From assembly GCF_017254845.1 (NCBI RefSeq), contig NZ_JAFKCU010000003.1, positions 861,432-925,431 of the forward strand: DNA of 64,000 bases, read 5' to 3'. Below are positions 1 through 9,594 of this stretch, one piece after another (within the stretch, counting starts at the first letter, position 1; the number at the start of each line of letters is the position of its first letter). Made by a program: the position numbers and the translations under genes. Origin of the DNA: Algoriphagus pacificus. GTDB taxonomy: Bacteria; Bacteroidota; Bacteroidia; Cytophagales; Cyclobacteriaceae. Under the pieces are notes generated by a model, which worked only from the letters and a program-made list of their open reading frames with translations, did no database searches and had not been told where the DNA came from.

Positions 1-752
1 AAAAGCAAATTTTGCCCACAGCAACAGGAGTGCAATTGATCGATATCATTAAGAATGAACTGCTGACCTCCGCGGAACTGACCGGTCAGTGGGAAAAACA
101 ATTGAAGGAAATAGAAAAAGGGAATTTCAATGCAGGTTCTTTTGTGAAGAATATGAAAAGCATGGTAGAGCATTTGGTCTACGAAGTGCTTAACGAGCAA
201 AACTACATAAAAATAGCCCACCCCACTGAAGCCAAAGTTCCGGAAAAAGAAAAGCCATCACCTCCAACTGCACTCGTAGGACATACTTGTCCCAAATGCA
301 AGCAAGGAACGCTCCTAAAAGGAAAATCCAGTTATGGATGCAGTGCCTATAAAACCGGATGCAACTTTTTAATTCCTTTTTCATTTGAAGGAAAGACCAT
401 TTCGGAGAATCAGTATTTACGCCTGGTCCAGAAAGGTGCTACAGTCAACTTAAAAGGGTTTAAAACATCGACAGGAGCTAAGGAAGGATTGGTACGTTTC
501 AATGATGAATTTCAACTCGTTTTGGAAGAAAAGAAAGTAGCTAACTCTTCCAAGAAAAGTCCTCCAGTCATTTCCTGCCCCTTGTGCAGAAAGGGCACCA
601 TAATAAGAGGTAAAACAGCGTATGGATGTAGTGCATACAAAGAAGGATGTGACTTTAGGTACGCCTTTGATACCCTCAGGGAAAAAGCGCAAAATAAGCC
701 TTTAACCCTAGAGCTAGTGACATCTTTATTCAAGGAAAGTGTGGGTAGCTAA
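1..752 (+). CDS. topB: DNA topoisomerase III, C-terminal part (cut by window edge)
   Basis: The frame is open to the left edge, so the 5' part lies outside. What remains is the C-terminal end of a type IA topoisomerase of the plasmid/ICE TopB kind: the short segment PTATGVQLIDII typical of the end of the catalytic core, then two C4 zinc-ribbon units (CPKC...YGCSAYKTGC and CPLC...YGCSAYKEGC). These ribbons bind single-stranded DNA and help the enzyme separate or relax DNA strands. The catalytic tyrosine would be outside. In Bacteroidota such genes are common in conjugative elements, which fits the ArdC, relaxase and coupling-protein genes to the right. Family is clear; which topB copy is not. 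Confidence 0.85.
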   Translation, partial: KQILPTATGVQLIDIIKNELLTSAELTGQWEKQLKEIEKGNFNAGSFVKNMKSMVEHLVYEVLNEQNYIKIAHPTEAKVPEKEKPSPPTALVGHTCPKCKQGTLLKGKSSYGCSAYKTGCNFLIPFSFEGKTISENQYLRLVQKGATVNLKGFKTSTGAKEGLVRFNDEFQLVLEEKKVANSSKKSPPVISCPLCRKGTIIRGKTAYGCSAYKEGCDFRYAFDTLREKAQNKPLTLELVTSLFKESVGS

Positions 753-934
753 TCTGAAATGCGATGATAATGTAACTTTCTTAAATCATCTAGTGTGGCT
801 TCCAAGCTGGTGATCAGCGGAACCTGATAATACATTGAAGTCTTTTCAAAGCTGTCCCTCCATCTCAGTTTAAATCCGCTCTAGCAACCCAGGAAGGTTA
901 AGCATGGAGTTTGTTTTATATTATAAAAGATGAT

Positions 935-1210
935 ATGAAACTATCCAAAAATAAATTTAATATTCTTTCAGCAGTACTTTCTATTGGAATGGCTGCATTA
1001 GCAAAATCAGCAGTAGACAATCGTTATACAGCATTAACTGGAGATCCTGCTCCCAAAAATCCAGAATCTGATAAGGCCTCTTTTGCCGAAGTAGTTGTAT
1101 ATGCAGCGGTAACTGCTGCTGTTGGCGTTTCTGCAAAACTATTGGTGCGGAAATTATTCACCAAACAGTGGAAAAAAATGGATGGTGAAGTTCCAAGACA
1201 CCTTAAATAA
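935..1210 (+). CDS. DUF4235-like small membrane protein
   Basis: About 91 residues from the ATG at 935; an upstream TTG at 911 is possible but less likely. Two hydrophobic stretches (NILSAVLSIGMAALAKSAV and VVVYAAVTAAVGVSAKLLV) flank a short Pro/Asn-rich loop, followed by a basic tail with a WKKMDGEVP motif. Two membrane helices with that WKK..GE.P ending match the DUF4235 family, whose function is unknown. It stands alone between topB and the Crp/Fnr gene. Confidence 0.6.
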   Translation: MKLSKNKFNILSAVLSIGMAALAKSAVDNRYTALTGDPAPKNPESDKASFAEVVVYAAVTAAVGVSAKLLVRKLFTKQWKKMDGEVPRHLK

Positions 1211-1370
1211 AAATTCTATTACCTAATAATCATTCAAAATCTTTTGAAAATCCTCGACTATATGTTTTATAAATAAAAAGAAAATTGTTTCATATTCAAT
1301 GAATCATAATTCAAATAGAAAATCAAATACAAACTTAAGGAATACTTCATTTTGACTTAACCTATAGCCC

Positions 1371-1390
1371 TACCTATTTAGGTATTTTTG
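1371..1390 (+). promoter_or_regulatory. Palindrome overlapping a candidate -7 box upstream of the Crp/Fnr gene
   Basis: TACCTA-TT-TAGGTA (1371-1384) is a perfect inverted repeat. It runs into TATTTTTG (1383-1390), which fits the Bacteroidota -7 consensus TAnnTTTG, 20 bases before the start codon. A possible operator/promoter overlap, for instance for autoregulation; no matching -33 box at normal spacing is seen. Confidence 0.4.
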
Positions 1391-1410
1391 AGAAGAAAAT
1401 AACTTCTACC

Positions 1411-2031
1411 ATGTCCATACCAGTTCGTCCTGTCAATGAATCTTATCTAGGGTTTAATTTTTTTGATTTCCTGGCCAATTTGCCTTCAAATGAGTCATTC
1501 GGGAAAATAAGGGAAATCCTTGTCAAGAAAAACGAATATATCTATGACCCTGCCTCCGAGCATCTATACATGTATGAAATCCTGGAAGGTGCGGTAAAAT
1601 TGGGGAGCTACACGGATGATGGAGAGGAATTTACTTTTGATGTACTCTCTAAGCATGATTTTTTTGGGGATCTAAAATATCTCAACAATCAGTTTTTTGA
1701 GTTTTCCAAAGCCCTGGTGGACACAAGGATAAGAATTTACAATCGGGAATTCTTCAAACAAATGGTCTTACAAGGACCCGAAGTATCGGAATGGTTTATT
1801 TCCTATCTGGTCAAACGTTGGTGCAGTGCAGAGAAAAAGCTTAAAAAGCTTCATGAAAAAAAGGCTCAAGAAAAACTGACGTTTCTGAACACCTACTTTG
1901 ACCTGACAATCAAGGATGCCCATGGTGCTTCTTTTGTTTTAATGGATTTGCTTACCCAAAAAGATTTAGGAGACTTGATTGGAGTCAGTAGACAGACAGT
2001 TGCAAGTACCTCAAAGCTGAAAAAAAAGTAA
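1411..2031 (+). CDS. Crp/Fnr-family regulator with shortened C-terminus
   Basis: 206 residues. An N-terminal cyclic-nucleotide-binding-like beta barrel (roughly 30-120, including ILEGAVKLGSYTDDGEEFTFDVLSKHDFFG split over two strands) is followed by a long helix and a winged-helix recognition region, LTQKDLGDLIGVSRQTVAST. The protein stops almost directly after the recognition helix, at SKLKKK. Relatives normally continue through the wing for another 10-20 residues. The stop follows a run of eight A bases, so a frameshift is possible. The gene precedes the TonB receptor on the same strand and is a candidate regulator of it. The ligand is unknown. Confidence 0.75.
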   Translation: MSIPVRPVNESYLGFNFFDFLANLPSNESFGKIREILVKKNEYIYDPASEHLYMYEILEGAVKLGSYTDDGEEFTFDVLSKHDFFGDLKYLNNQFFEFSKALVDTRIRIYNREFFKQMVLQGPEVSEWFISYLVKRWCSAEKKLKKLHEKKAQEKLTFLNTYFDLTIKDAHGASFVLMDLLTQKDLGDLIGVSRQTVASTSKLKKK

Positions 2032-2100
2032 GCATTTCCCCTTACTTCATTTGCCCCTTTAGGCCTTAAAAATCCAAGAAAAACGTCCATATTTTTCAAT

Positions 2101-2147
2101 TGTTAACATTCTGTTACGCCTCTTTCACATGTTAAATTTTAACATGT
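2101..2147. promoter_or_regulatory. Candidate Crp/Fnr-type operators before the TonB receptor gene
   Basis: TGTTAACA (2101-2108) is followed by a 21-base palindrome (2127-2147) with arms ACATGTTAAA and TTTAACATGT around one T. Both contain the TGTTA..TAACA pattern usual for Crp/Fnr sites. The palindrome centre is 66 bases before the receptor's ATG at 2203. Binding by the adjacent regulator is inference. Confidence 0.5.
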
Positions 2148-2202
2148 AAGGCTTCAGCAGGCTCCTAGTTTTGAATCAAAATTAAACCATTATTCAAACA
2201 CT

Positions 2203-5200
2203 ATGAGTTCAAAAATTTCTACCCATCTAATCCGAGGGATCTTTTGTATTTCCTTGCTTTTGGGAATTCGAACCCACGTTTTTTCCCAGGCAACCAATGC
2301 CTCTTTCTCGGGAACTGTCAAAGATCCAAGTGGTGAGCCATTGATTGGTGCCACCCTATTGATCAAAAATGAATTGACTGGTTTTACAGCCGCGACAGTA
2401 ACCAATCTCACTGGCTCATACAATGTTAACCAGCTTCCTTTAGGCACGGATTACTCTGTCACCTGTACCTACATGGGTTACGGAACCAAAGTCTTCACTG
2501 GTTATTCACTTAACCAAGGAGAAACCATCAAATTGGACATTGTCCTTTCAGAAGAATCACAGAGTCTTAATGAGGTCACCGTGACAGCCAATTCCTTTAG
2601 CAACAGTATCGATAGGTTTGGAAGCTCTACGGCGGTAACAGCCAAGGATATGGCCACTTTACCTGTGAACGGGAGAAATTTCAATTCCCTGGTAGATCTA
2701 TCTCCTGTATCCAATGGGAGTAATCTTTTGGGTCAATTGTATTCCTCTACGAACTATACTATTGATGGGATGACAAATAGAAGTCCTCTTTCCAGTGGAT
2801 CAACCAACCGTGGCCCATTTTCCATTTCCATGGAAGCGATCAGAGAGTTTGAAGTGGTCACTAATGATTATGATGTCACCAATGGGCGAAGTGGTGGCGG
2901 GATTATCAGTGCAGTTACCAAGACCGGAACAAATACGGTTCATGGCTCTGCTTTTCTATTCAATCGTGCAGATTGGCTTGCCAGCAAATATGATACAAGA
3001 GGAAACAAAAGAGAGGATGAATTCTCCATTCAGCAATACGGAGTCACTTTAGGAGGACCGATAATTAAAGACAAAATGCATTTTTTCCTGGCATATGATG
3101 GCCAGAGAGATGCAAGACCCTTATATATCGCTGACATCAGAACTCCCGAAGATGAAAACAGATACAACCTATCTCAAGAATCTTTGGACAGATACCTTCA
3201 AATAGGTAGAGATCATTACGGACTGGCAGACTCTCCTCAAACAGGAAGTTTTGGTAAAAAGCGCTATTCCCATACTGCATTTGCCAGAATCGATTATCAG
3301 ATCAACAAAACAAATCTCCTATCCATCCGGAATAATTTCTCCAGAGATCTGAATAGCCAAGGTGTTTCTGATAACAGCTCCATCAACCTATACGAAGTAT
3401 ACGGAGACCATTTATCCACTGCCAATAGTCTTATGGCATCCCTGCGAACGGAAATCAATTCCACATTAACCAATGAATTGAAACTACAATACCTCTATAC
3501 CTTGGATGATGGTAGACCCAATGCCCAATTGCCAAGCAGCAATATTCCGAGGGCTATCGTTCAACGGGTGGAATCAGAAGTTGATGGAAATACCGTCAAT
3601 ACCACTATCCAATTAGGCGGACAAAGATATCTTCCTGAACGCTTTGAATCCCATGTTTACCAATTGGTCAATAACCTGTATTACACCAAAGGGAAAACCA
3701 ACTTTACGTTTGGTGCAGACTTGTTGCTAAACAACCTGACATCATTGGCAACCAGCGAATTCAATGGTAGATTCTATTTCACCGGATTAGACAATTTTGA
3801 GAACCTAAAGCCATATCGCTATGCAAGAGAAGTGGCTACTGAAGATCCTACTGTAGAACAGTCCATTTTTGGAGGAGGAATCTATGCTCAGGCCGATACG
3901 GACCTTGGCAATGGAATGAACCTTGTTCTAGGACTCAGAGGAGATTATACCAGTTACAAAAACAGCCCAACATTTAATCAGACAGTATTTGATGAATTAG
4001 GCCTAAGAACTGATGTAAAAACAGGAGGATTTCAGGTACAACCTCGATTCCAATTCACATGGGATATCCAGGAAAAGCAACAGAATATCATCCGTATTGG
4101 AGCGGGGGTTTTTGGTTCTGCACTCAATAATTATTCTGATGTAAACAACCTGCAATTCGATGGAACCAAGATTTTTGCCATTGATGTAACCGGTATAAAT
4201 GTTCCGACCCCCAACTTTGAATCCTACAGAAATGATCCTAGTACAGCACCAGGGGTTGATTTATTAAATCAGCCTGGAATCACCCCGGTAACTACCATCA
4301 ATATGAACAGTGAAGACCTGAAGGTCCCAACCGTTTATAAAGGAAATGTTATGTACAACAGGGTATTCAATGACAGATTACGTCTGGGAGTCAACTTTAT
4401 CGCCTCATTGGCAAGGAACAACTACATGTATGTAGATAGAAATATGGTAGACCAACCTTATTTCAGACTTTCAGAAGAAGCTGACCGTGGAGTATATGTC
4501 CCTGCGGAAACCATCAGTACCTCCAATGGAAATGCAGATTGGACAAAAGGTAGAAAAACAGATCAAATCGGAAGAGTCTTAGAGCTGAACAGCGAAGGTA
4601 AAAACAACACCTATACAATGGTGATTGATGGAACTTATCGGTATTTCAGAGATGGTCAGATCACAGCAAGTTACACTTGGAATGACAGTAAAGACAATAC
4701 CTCCTATAATGGTAATGTGGCCAACAGTGCCACTTTAAGCCAGATGGTCGTTGATGATCCAAGAGATCTATCTATGATGAGTTATTCCAATGGGCAATAT
4801 AGAACCAAGGTAGTTGTCTATGGAACCCTTCCCTCCTTTAAAGGATTTACTGTGGGGGTCCGCTATTCAGGAATCGGAGGAACCCGCTATTCCTTGCGTG
4901 TCAACGGCAATGTCAATGGAGACTTTGTGAATTCAAACGACCTTGCATTCGTATTTGATCCTTCAGCTCCCGGAGTTTCAGAAACAATGGCTGAAGCGAT
5001 GAACAATGTGTTGGCCAACCCTGATAATTTGGCCAAAGATTATATCCGTGAAAGCCTAGGAAAAGTGGCAGTGAGAAATGGAGGAGTCAATGGATATTTT
5101 GGAAACTGGGATTTAAGAGCCACCAAAAAAGTATTTTTCTCAGGGTCGAGAAAATCCGGAGTAGAACTGGGACTTGACATCTTCAACGTAGCCAATTTGT

Positions 5201-5373
5201 TGAATAAAGAATGGGGTACATCCAAGACTTTAGGAAATCAAAATCTATTGACCATCAGAAATTTTGATCCTGTAAAAAAAGCCTATGAATATCAAGTAAA
5301 TCCCAATGTAGGAGTTACTACTCCAGGAGGAACCCCTTACCAATTACAGATTTCAGGCCGCATCTTTTTCTAA
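2203..5373 (+). CDS. Oar-like TonB-dependent outer-membrane receptor
   Basis: 1056 residues. Signal peptide (about 1-30, ending THVFSQ), a carboxypeptidase-regulatory-like beta domain (about 33-115, SGTVKDPSGEPLIGATLLIKN), a plug (about 125-230, with LPVNGRNFNSLVDLSP and a glycine-rich RSGGGIISAVTKTGTN segment), then a long barrel ending LQISGRIFF with the terminal aromatic expected of an outer-membrane protein. This resembles the Oar class rather than classic siderophore receptors. Substrate unknown. The phosphodiesterase gene follows 64 bases later on the same strand after a hairpin, suggesting linked use of an organophosphate or nucleotide-like substrate. Confidence 0.85.
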   Translation: MSSKISTHLIRGIFCISLLLGIRTHVFSQATNASFSGTVKDPSGEPLIGATLLIKNELTGFTAATVTNLTGSYNVNQLPLGTDYSVTCTYMGYGTKVFTGYSLNQGETIKLDIVLSEESQSLNEVTVTANSFSNSIDRFGSSTAVTAKDMATLPVNGRNFNSLVDLSPVSNGSNLLGQLYSSTNYTIDGMTNRSPLSSGSTNRGPFSISMEAIREFEVVTNDYDVTNGRSGGGIISAVTKTGTNTVHGSAFLFNRADWLASKYDTRGNKREDEFSIQQYGVTLGGPIIKDKMHFFLAYDGQRDARPLYIADIRTPEDENRYNLSQESLDRYLQIGRDHYGLADSPQTGSFGKKRYSHTAFARIDYQINKTNLLSIRNNFSRDLNSQGVSDNSSINLYEVYGDHLSTANSLMASLRTEINSTLTNELKLQYLYTLDDGRPNAQLPSSNIPRAIVQRVESEVDGNTVNTTIQLGGQRYLPERFESHVYQLVNNLYYTKGKTNFTFGADLLLNNLTSLATSEFNGRFYFTGLDNFENLKPYRYAREVATEDPTVEQSIFGGGIYAQADTDLGNGMNLVLGLRGDYTSYKNSPTFNQTVFDELGLRTDVKTGGFQVQPRFQFTWDIQEKQQNIIRIGAGVFGSALNNYSDVNNLQFDGTKIFAIDVTGINVPTPNFESYRNDPSTAPGVDLLNQPGITPVTTINMNSEDLKVPTVYKGNVMYNRVFNDRLRLGVNFIASLARNNYMYVDRNMVDQPYFRLSEEADRGVYVPAETISTSNGNADWTKGRKTDQIGRVLELNSEGKNNTYTMVIDGTYRYFRDGQITASYTWNDSKDNTSYNGNVANSATLSQMVVDDPRDLSMMSYSNGQYRTKVVVYGTLPSFKGFTVGVRYSGIGGTRYSLRVNGNVNGDFVNSNDLAFVFDPSAPGVSETMAEAMNNVLANPDNLAKDYIRESLGKVAVRNGGVNGYFGNWDLRATKKVFFSGSRKSGVELGLDIFNVANLLNKEWGTSKTLGNQNLLTIRNFDPVKKAYEYQVNPNVGVTTPGGTPYQLQISGRIFF

Positions 5374-5384
5374 AAACACCTTAG

Positions 5385-5420
5385 AAGAGCTACTGATTCT
5401 TTTATGAGTCGGTGGCTCTT
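5385..5420 (+). terminator. Hairpin between TonB receptor and NPP genes
   Basis: The arms starting AAGAGCTACTGATTC and ending GAGTCGGTGGCTCTT pair along their full length if three G-U pairs are allowed, followed by TCTTATT. Likely a weak terminator or attenuator that lowers expression of the downstream gene. Confidence 0.5.
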
Positions 5421-5437
5421 TCTTATTCAACATTCCA

Positions 5438-6805
5438 ATGAAAAATATATTTTCAACAATCAATACAAGCTTAGGGATCCTAATTCTATTCCTAGTCATA
5501 AGCTTTTCAAATGTAAAAGCTCAAACAAAAAGTCCTTCTGAACACGTGATCCTGATTTCCATTGATGGGTTCAGACCGAACTTCTATTTGGAAGAAAAGT
5601 GGCCAGCTCCGAACCTTCAGGCCATGGCCAAAGAAGGTGCTCGATCATTGGGTGTAACAGGAGTTTTTCCTTCCGTAACCTACCCTTCTCATACCACAGT
5701 GATTACAGGATATCCTCCTGCCAAACATGGCATTTATTACAATGCACCATTCGAACCCGAAGGACAAACCGGAAAATGGTATTGGGAAACAGAATTAATC
5801 CAAGTACCTACCCTATGGCATGCGGTAAGAAAAGATGGGTTGACCAGTGCCAGTTTTCTATGGCCAGTTTCTGTCAATGCTCCGATAGATTATAATCTGC
5901 CTGAATATTGGAGTCTTGGAGATGGAGGAAGAATAGAACCCATGCGGGAAATGGAAAACCCAAAAGGATTATTGGCTGAAATGGAATTGAATGTTTTAGG
6001 CAAAATGAATGAAAGAACATTCAATGGGGACTATTTAAACCGGGAAGACAGAACCGGTGAAATGGCAGGATATGTTTTGGAAACCTACCGACCAAATCTG
6101 ATGACCATCCACCTGATTGCAGCAGATCATTTCCAACACAATGAAGGCAGGGAAGGTCCAATGGTCTATAAATCAATTGCTGCAATTGACCGGGCAATAG
6201 GTAAAATCATGGAATCTGCCGCTCGTGCCGGAATCCAGGATAAAACTACTTTTATCATCACGGGTGATCATGGATTCGTCAACATCCATAGCTCAATTTC
6301 TCCTAATGTCTGGCTGGTGAATGCCGGTTTAATGGAAGACAAAAAAGACAGAGGCAACTGGAAAGCAACATTTCACACCAGTGGAGCCTCTGCATTTTTA
6401 CATCTCAAAGATCCCAATGACCAAAAGACAATAAAAGACGTAGAAAAGCTATTGGAAGAATTACCCTCTTCAATCAAAAAACTCTTCAGAGTCGTTAATA
6501 GAGAAGAATTGGATCAAATCGGGGCTGACCCCAATGCCGTGTTGGCCCTTGCTCCTATTCAAGGAATCAGTTTTTCAGGCGCAAGCAACGGTGCAGTACT
6601 GAAACCTGCAAAAGGAGGAACCCATGGTTATTTTCCGGATTTTGATGAGATTGAAACAGGCTTTATAGCCTGGGGAGCAGGAATCAAAGAAAATGTCGAA
6701 ATACAGGAAATGGGGCTTGTGGATGTGGCTTCAGTTGTCAAATACCTTTTAAACCTTTCCATAGAATTACCTGAGAGCACCCTTTATCCCGGAATAAAAA
6801 AATAA
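5438..6805 (+). CDS. NPP-type ectonucleotide pyrophosphatase/phosphodiesterase
   Basis: 455 residues with a signal peptide ending in VKAQ. Alkaline phosphatase superfamily, NPP branch: first metal ligand Asp43 in ILISIDGFRP, nucleophile Thr81 in VFPSVTYPSHTT, later metal ligands in IAADHFQHNEG and ITGDHGF, and a C-terminal GTHGY segment. NPPs use two zinc ions to cleave phosphodiester or pyrophosphate bonds of nucleotides or lipid head groups. Location is probably periplasmic or surface. It follows the TonB receptor, so the two may act on one substrate. Confidence 0.85.
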   Translation: MKNIFSTINTSLGILILFLVISFSNVKAQTKSPSEHVILISIDGFRPNFYLEEKWPAPNLQAMAKEGARSLGVTGVFPSVTYPSHTTVITGYPPAKHGIYYNAPFEPEGQTGKWYWETELIQVPTLWHAVRKDGLTSASFLWPVSVNAPIDYNLPEYWSLGDGGRIEPMREMENPKGLLAEMELNVLGKMNERTFNGDYLNREDRTGEMAGYVLETYRPNLMTIHLIAADHFQHNEGREGPMVYKSIAAIDRAIGKIMESAARAGIQDKTTFIITGDHGFVNIHSSISPNVWLVNAGLMEDKKDRGNWKATFHTSGASAFLHLKDPNDQKTIKDVEKLLEELPSSIKKLFRVVNREELDQIGADPNAVLALAPIQGISFSGASNGAVLKPAKGGTHGYFPDFDEIETGFIAWGAGIKENVEIQEMGLVDVASVVKYLLNLSIELPESTLYPGIKK

Positions 6806-7452
6806 GATTTCCAAAGCTATTTATAGTAAATGGGAAGCAAAATTTAAAATTTCCCATTCACTATTTATTGGCCTAATAAAGGGGCAAAAAAAATTAAATG
6901 ACCTTAAATCCTGAGGAAAATTTGATTTAATATGTTAGAATCAGCAAAAAGAAGAAAATTAAATTAGGTTTTCAATCAGGCTGTAGTGTAAAAGGAATTG
7001 GAGGTACTATACCCGATAAAAATAGAAACTCGCCAAAAAACAAGCATAAGATTAGTGCAAACCAATATATAGTAGTGAATAATTCTATGTAACAAAAACT
7101 AACATATATTAAGTGAGGATTAAGAAATCCTACTCGGAACAATCTCGATTTTTGGATTAAACACATCATTTAATTCCATTGATAGAAAACAATAACAATA
7201 GAAACTGGAGTCAGGCTTTTTAAAAACCTAAGAAAACTGGACATAACATTCCTAAATCAAAATATTTTTTCGCAGAAGAAGCTGGGGCCTGCAAAAGTAA
7301 ACAGAAATAGCCCTTTTCATTGGTTTCCAACCCTAAACGTTCAGTCTCTCATTTACAAAATGATGCAATTCAAAAAGAAAATCTGAATAAAAATTAGGCT
7401 TGTTTTAAGTGCCGTTTCAGAATAGATAGACAATGGAATTAATCAAGTTTAA
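6806..7452. other. Intergenic stretch, no gene seen
   Basis: About 650 AT-rich bases without a supported reading frame. Its only ORF of note (6972-7169, minus) has no domain or start context. No repeat or RNA was recognised apart from the hairpin at its right end. Confidence 0.5.
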
Positions 7453-7491
7453 AATGATCATCTTCAAAAACTTTTATTGAAGATGATCATT
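7453..7491 (-). terminator. Strong hairpin after the HTH gene
   Basis: A perfect 15-base inverted repeat (AATGATCATCTTCAA / TTGAAGATGATCATT) with a 9-base loop lies about 25 bases beyond the stop of the minus-strand HTH gene and is followed on that strand by TTTTAAA. Probable terminator, though the T-run is short. Confidence 0.5.
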
Positions 7492-7516
7492 GAATTTAAT
7501 TTGGATGAGTTAATGA

Positions 7517-7921
7517 TCAGTTCTTTAACCAATTCAAAAATGTTTGGTAGCCAACTCCTATCTCTTCTGCAAAGGCACTTTTATTTGATTTCCCCAAGGC
7601 TTCAACTTTTTTCCACTCTTCTAAAATCTTACTTTTCTCATTTGGCGTGAAATGTTTTCTTTTTGAAACATTTGGAGAAACTTTCTTAAAACTTAAAATT
7701 GAAATCAGTTCATTAAGATCGTTTAAAAACTTAGTGTCTGTTAAAAATAGACCTGCATTTTCTAGTTTCTTTAAAACCTCGTCTTTAGGATGTACAGGAG
7801 TTATTGAAATTTTTTTGGCAGCTGCTTCCTCCAAGCTTATTTGTTTCCCTTCTTCTGTTACATAAATAAAACCCTTACTATTTTTTAATTCTAAAATTGA
7901 TTCTTTAATCAAATCTCTCAT
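7517..7921 (-). CDS. Small protein with transposase-like HTH at its C-terminus
   Basis: 134 residues. The first 85 match nothing recognised. The last 45 (HFTPNEKSKILEEW ... FAEEIGVGYQTFLNWLKN) look like the helix-turn-helix seen in transposase OrfA proteins and Sigma70-like HTH domains. No second transposase frame or terminal repeats are seen nearby, so it is more likely a DNA-binding accessory gene than an insertion sequence. Confidence 0.5.
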   Translation of the reverse strand: MRDLIKESILELKNSKGFIYVTEEGKQISLEEAAAKKISITPVHPKDEVLKKLENAGLFLTDTKFLNDLNELISILSFKKVSPNVSKRKHFTPNEKSKILEEWKKVEALGKSNKSAFAEEIGVGYQTFLNWLKN

Positions 7922-8197
7922 CGTAAATTAAATGTTAAAATAAAGTGATATAAATTTTTCGAAAATATTAAATAACTGTGATTTTCTGTTCTAAGGAACT
8001 TTATATATTCCATTTTTTTCATAATTGTCTAAAATCAGACAAAAAATTACCACTTTAAAACCTTGCCTTATCAATCATTAAAGAGCTTTAAAAAGAAATC
8101 CAAAAACAAAAGAGAAATTAAAAGATCATTTACTTTTGCATAGCTGTAATGGATCAGATTTTTTTAGTGCCATTAAAGAAAACCAACTAGCTATTTC

Positions 8198-8476
8198 ATG
8201 AAAAGACTTCGGATTCTCTGTACTAAAAAAGTATCAAGGACATCCCTCCAGGGATCAATTACCCATATCGGAGGAGTGAATGGAACAGGGGAAAAATGGA
8301 CAGTTTCTACCAAAGAAGCCATCAATGGTATCCTTTCTGGGGAGTATGAGTTTTACTTGCTGGAAAAACGTGATGAAATTCCTGTCCTAATTTCAGGCGA
8401 GCAGGAAAAACATCTTTTTGCCATAGGAAAAGAGAGTTTGACTAATCTATTGGAAGAACTGCCGGACTGTCCCTAA
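8198..8476 (+). CDS. DUF3892 domain protein
   Basis: 92 residues. The pattern CTKK...ITHIGGVNGTGEKWTVSTKEAINGILSGEYEFYL matches DUF3892: a short beta-rich protein with a GG.NG..W motif and a conserved helix. Function unknown; often found in accessory DNA. It converges on the ardC-like gene with a shared hairpin terminator between them. Confidence 0.7.
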   Translation: MKRLRILCTKKVSRTSLQGSITHIGGVNGTGEKWTVSTKEAINGILSGEYEFYLLEKRDEIPVLISGEQEKHLFAIGKESLTNLLEELPDCP

Positions 8477-8503
8477 AGCCTCAGCTCACATGGAAAGGCA
8501 ATC

Positions 8504-8531
8504 AAAAAAAGGGGATATCTCCCCTCTTTTT
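8504..8531. terminator. Bidirectional terminator
   Basis: AAAAAAA, then GGGGA-TATC-TCCCC, then TCTTTTT, between the convergent DUF3892 and ArdC-like genes. A- and T-runs on both sides let it work in either direction. Confidence 0.75.
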
Positions 8532-9510
8532 AAAATGGAGAATCCATTAAAATGTACTCCACTGCTTTTTGGGCTTTATGTGCTGCATGTATTAGCAGCT
8601 GCTTGTGTTTCCTGAACTCAGCCATCCAGTTTTGAATATAGGCAACAGAATTATCCAATAAGTCCTCTGATAGTATTCCGGTTTGGTTGTTAAGGAAACC
8701 AGCCCCCATTTCTGCGATCAATTCTTCTTTCCTGTATTCTTTGGACCCAAACAGATGAGGCTCTCTTACTCCCTTTCTGTTTAACCTGGATTCATGCCCT
8801 GTCGAATGGATCAACTCATGAAACAAAACTCCATAATACCTTTCTATTTTAGCAAACAAATGCTTTTCCGGCATCGTGATTTCATCCAGATCTACTCGAT
8901 AGTAAGCCTCATTCCCATGGTTTCGAAGTGTGGGTTTATGGAGCATGTTTTCTAGGATTTTTTCACATGGATCGATAGAAACTTCCCTTGACACAGCATC
9001 CGGTTTGAGAAAATCCCAATCAATTCCCTCAATTTGTTCAATTGGAAAAACCCGATATTCTTTAAGAAACCCGGACTTTTGAATTTGCTCTTTGGGATAA
9101 AATACAAGTTCTTTTTCTGAAATTCTCTTTCCGGTTTCCCGATCACTATAGCTAAAATTCCAAAAACAGATTGGACAGGATTTAGCCCCTTTTCTAACCT
9201 TTCCCCCCAATGAATTCACCTGATTAAAGGTTAAATAATAAGGATATTTGTGATCCATGCTAAGCAAGACCCAGAGATTGATTCCTTTATAAGGTCTCCT
9301 TGTCAGGTAGTTTGTAGGCATTCCCATTTCATTCCAGGGTTTTCTCCATGGGATAATCCCTTCTTCCATTTTTGCCAAGATCAGATCCGTGAACTTCCGA
9401 TAAATATCAGACCCATTTCCCCGATCCATTTGTCGGTCTCTTTTCCTGTTTCCTACCCATCCTTTTCTCCTGGAAACTGGCAGATTTTTTACGTGCTTCT
9501 TCATTTTCAT
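8530..9510 (-). CDS. ardC: ArdC-like antirestriction protein (ssDNA-binding domain plus zincin)
   Basis: About 326 residues from the ATG at 9510; a further upstream ATG at 9564 gives a Cys-rich, unlikely N-terminus. N-terminal ArdC/DUF1738 domain (YRKFTDLILAKMEEGIIPWRKPWN ... PTNYLTRRPYKGINLW in two blocks) and a C-terminal polyvalent metallopeptidase domain with the zinc motif HELIHSTGHESRL. ArdC proteins of conjugative plasmids protect incoming single-stranded DNA from host restriction. Its presence next to relaxase and coupling genes supports a conjugative element. Confidence 0.85.
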   Translation of the reverse strand: MKMKKHVKNLPVSRRKGWVGNRKRDRQMDRGNGSDIYRKFTDLILAKMEEGIIPWRKPWNEMGMPTNYLTRRPYKGINLWVLLSMDHKYPYYLTFNQVNSLGGKVRKGAKSCPICFWNFSYSDRETGKRISEKELVFYPKEQIQKSGFLKEYRVFPIEQIEGIDWDFLKPDAVSREVSIDPCEKILENMLHKPTLRNHGNEAYYRVDLDEITMPEKHLFAKIERYYGVLFHELIHSTGHESRLNRKGVREPHLFGSKEYRKEELIAEMGAGFLNNQTGILSEDLLDNSVAYIQNWMAEFRKHKQLLIHAAHKAQKAVEYILMDSPF

Positions 9511-9594
9511 TTGTGTTTTAGTTTGACAGATACTTATGAAGCTGCACCAGCATGAGTCCGGCACTATTGCAAGAGGAAACGGAATAAATAAGCC

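Noticed and set aside
6972-7169. 65-codon minus ORF after the NPP gene
   Set aside because: Hydrophobic by chance in AT-rich DNA, no support.
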